Below, piece by piece: positions 63,238 through 64,000 of a DNA stretch of 64,000 bases. The position numbers and the translations under genes are program-made. The notes beneath the pieces were generated by a model. It was not told the origin of the DNA and did not search any database. It saw nothing but the letters and a program-made list of their open reading frames with translations. Position 1 is the first letter of the stretch; each line of letters opens with the position of its first letter. Source of the DNA: Serripes groenlandicus. Taxonomy: Eukaryota > Mollusca > Bivalvia > Cardiida > Cardiidae. Where the stretch lies: positions 29,290,859 to 29,354,858 of the forward strand of contig JASEVX010000007.1 in assembly GCA_031761405.1 (NCBI GenBank), in the 5' to 3' direction.

Positions 63238-63550
63238 GTAAATAGATTTCTAAACCCTTTAAATCTTTAAGTGGCGTTGATGATTTGCACTGAACCCTTG
63301 CTTTCTGCATATCTAGTGCATTTGAAGTTACCTAAAATGTTCCAAGTGTTATAAATACTGTACGACATTTTGCTAAATAATTCTGCAGACTTGTCAATAA
63401 ATCATATGAATTTCTCCTTAATACGAAAAAAACCATAAATGGGTTTTTTCGTTCATAGGTAACACATGTGAGAATCTTTTTTTTTTTTTTTTTCAATAAC
63501 CCATGAAGCTTTCTGAAATAAAACTGGCCAAATGCATGGGGGGCCGCCAT

Positions 63551-63713
63551 TTTGGGTATGTATAAAATGAGACGAAAACACGGATTGAAAATTATTGTCG
63601 TCTTTTTAATCATTTTTTTTAAATCGATATTTTGGGTATGTATAAAATGAGACGAAAAACACAGATTGAAAATTATTGTCGTCTTTTTAATCATTTTTTT
63701 TTAAATCAATATT
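63551..63713. repeat. Tandem duplication of an 80-83 bp unit
   Basis: TTTTGGGTATGTATAAAATG starts at 63551 and 63631. Units match apart from a few substitutions and poly-A/T length changes. Open frames across it are repeat artefacts. Confidence 0.9.
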
Positions 63714-64000
63714 TAAGATCATTAAAGTGCTGTGCTATGTGGGAATTAACATTTGTACGAAAAGTTAAAAATAAATGGAACTCTGAAAAAAATATGTTTT
63801 CCCGTTCGTCAAAAAACCGACAGCATTAGCCTTCTACGCATGAACCTAAATTTTGACTGTATCGTAGCCAAAGAAGGACGTGACGCCATTTCCGTAACAC
63901 TTCATCTTGGCGTAACGTCAATGGAGCGACGTCGTTTCCCGCAAAAAAGTGGTATTAACATGAAAGACTCCAAATTCCTATACATGAGCTATTGACTCAC
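63714..64000. other. Intron 21 start, nothing identified
   Basis: Contains GACGTGACGCCATTTCC and GGCGTAACGTCAATGG near 63880-63930 but no exon of FYVE. The remaining FYVE exon must lie beyond the window. Confidence 0.45.

Noticed and set aside
63332..63694. 120-codon minus-strand frame with repeated MIKKTTIIFN motif
   Set aside because: The internal repetition is caused by the 80 bp DNA duplication and a poly-A run; not a protein repeat.
63238..64000. Remaining FYVE exon (HHCR.CG and later Cys pairs)
   Set aside because: No frame in this stretch encodes the basic HHCR motif next to an AG acceptor; the exon must be downstream of the window.

Overview
The window looks like eukaryotic, AT-rich, repeat-packed genomic DNA from an invertebrate, most probably a bivalve mollusc. 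This is inferred from the mix of tRNA-headed SINEs, palindromic MITEs and 'AGCTCACC...CTTGTT' tandem-repeat elements; the species cannot be named from the sequence alone. No bacterial-type genes, rRNA genes or CRISPR arrays are visible. The many short open frames are mostly pieces of repeats.

One gene runs through the whole window on the + strand: an ortholog of early endosome antigen 1 (EEA1). I place 21 internal exons (2,985 coding nt, 995 codons) between 214 and 63237, each with an AG acceptor and GT donor and one continuous reading frame. Exons 1-15 give a long coiled coil. Exons 16, 18, 19 and 20 carry stretches closely matching the end of the vertebrate EEA1 rod. Exon 21 carries the start of the C-terminal FYVE domain (WADD, first CxxC zinc pair, FSVTV membrane loop). 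The N-terminal zinc finger/Rab5-binding part lies upstream of the window and the rest of FYVE lies downstream. All junctions are phase 0 except around exons 18, 19 and 20, which use phase 1 and then phase 2. Introns 18 (10.9 kb) and 19 (24 kb) are by far the largest and hold most of the long repeats.

About 95% of the window is intron, dominated by mobile elements. (1) More than 50 copies of a roughly 200-230 bp palindromic MITE with TTAA target sites and CCCTTTCCC termini, piggyBac-like in form, lie throughout introns 1-20 in both orientations. (2) Modular elements have a 5' AGCT hairpin, a GTCCGTC-type microsatellite, an internal array of 140-180 bp tandem units and a 3' hairpin ending CTTGTT. 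They cluster at 13.4, 23.7, 27.7-30.1, 33-36.5, 47.2, 49.2, 50.2 and 53.4-57.9 kb and resemble non-autonomous Helentron-type elements. (3) tRNA-derived SINEs occur in at least two head types. (4) Several other inverted-repeat elements, foldbacks and local tandem duplications are present.

Nested insertions give internal 'empty site' comparisons that define element ends: a MITE inside a SINE at TTAA, and two different CTTGTT elements inside MITEs with no appreciable target duplication. Other points of interest are a fourfold tandem duplication of the exon 9 splice acceptor, a TTCTAGAA-rich array, a CRE/E2F-type site cluster inside an inverted-repeat element, and a possible alternative terminal exon.
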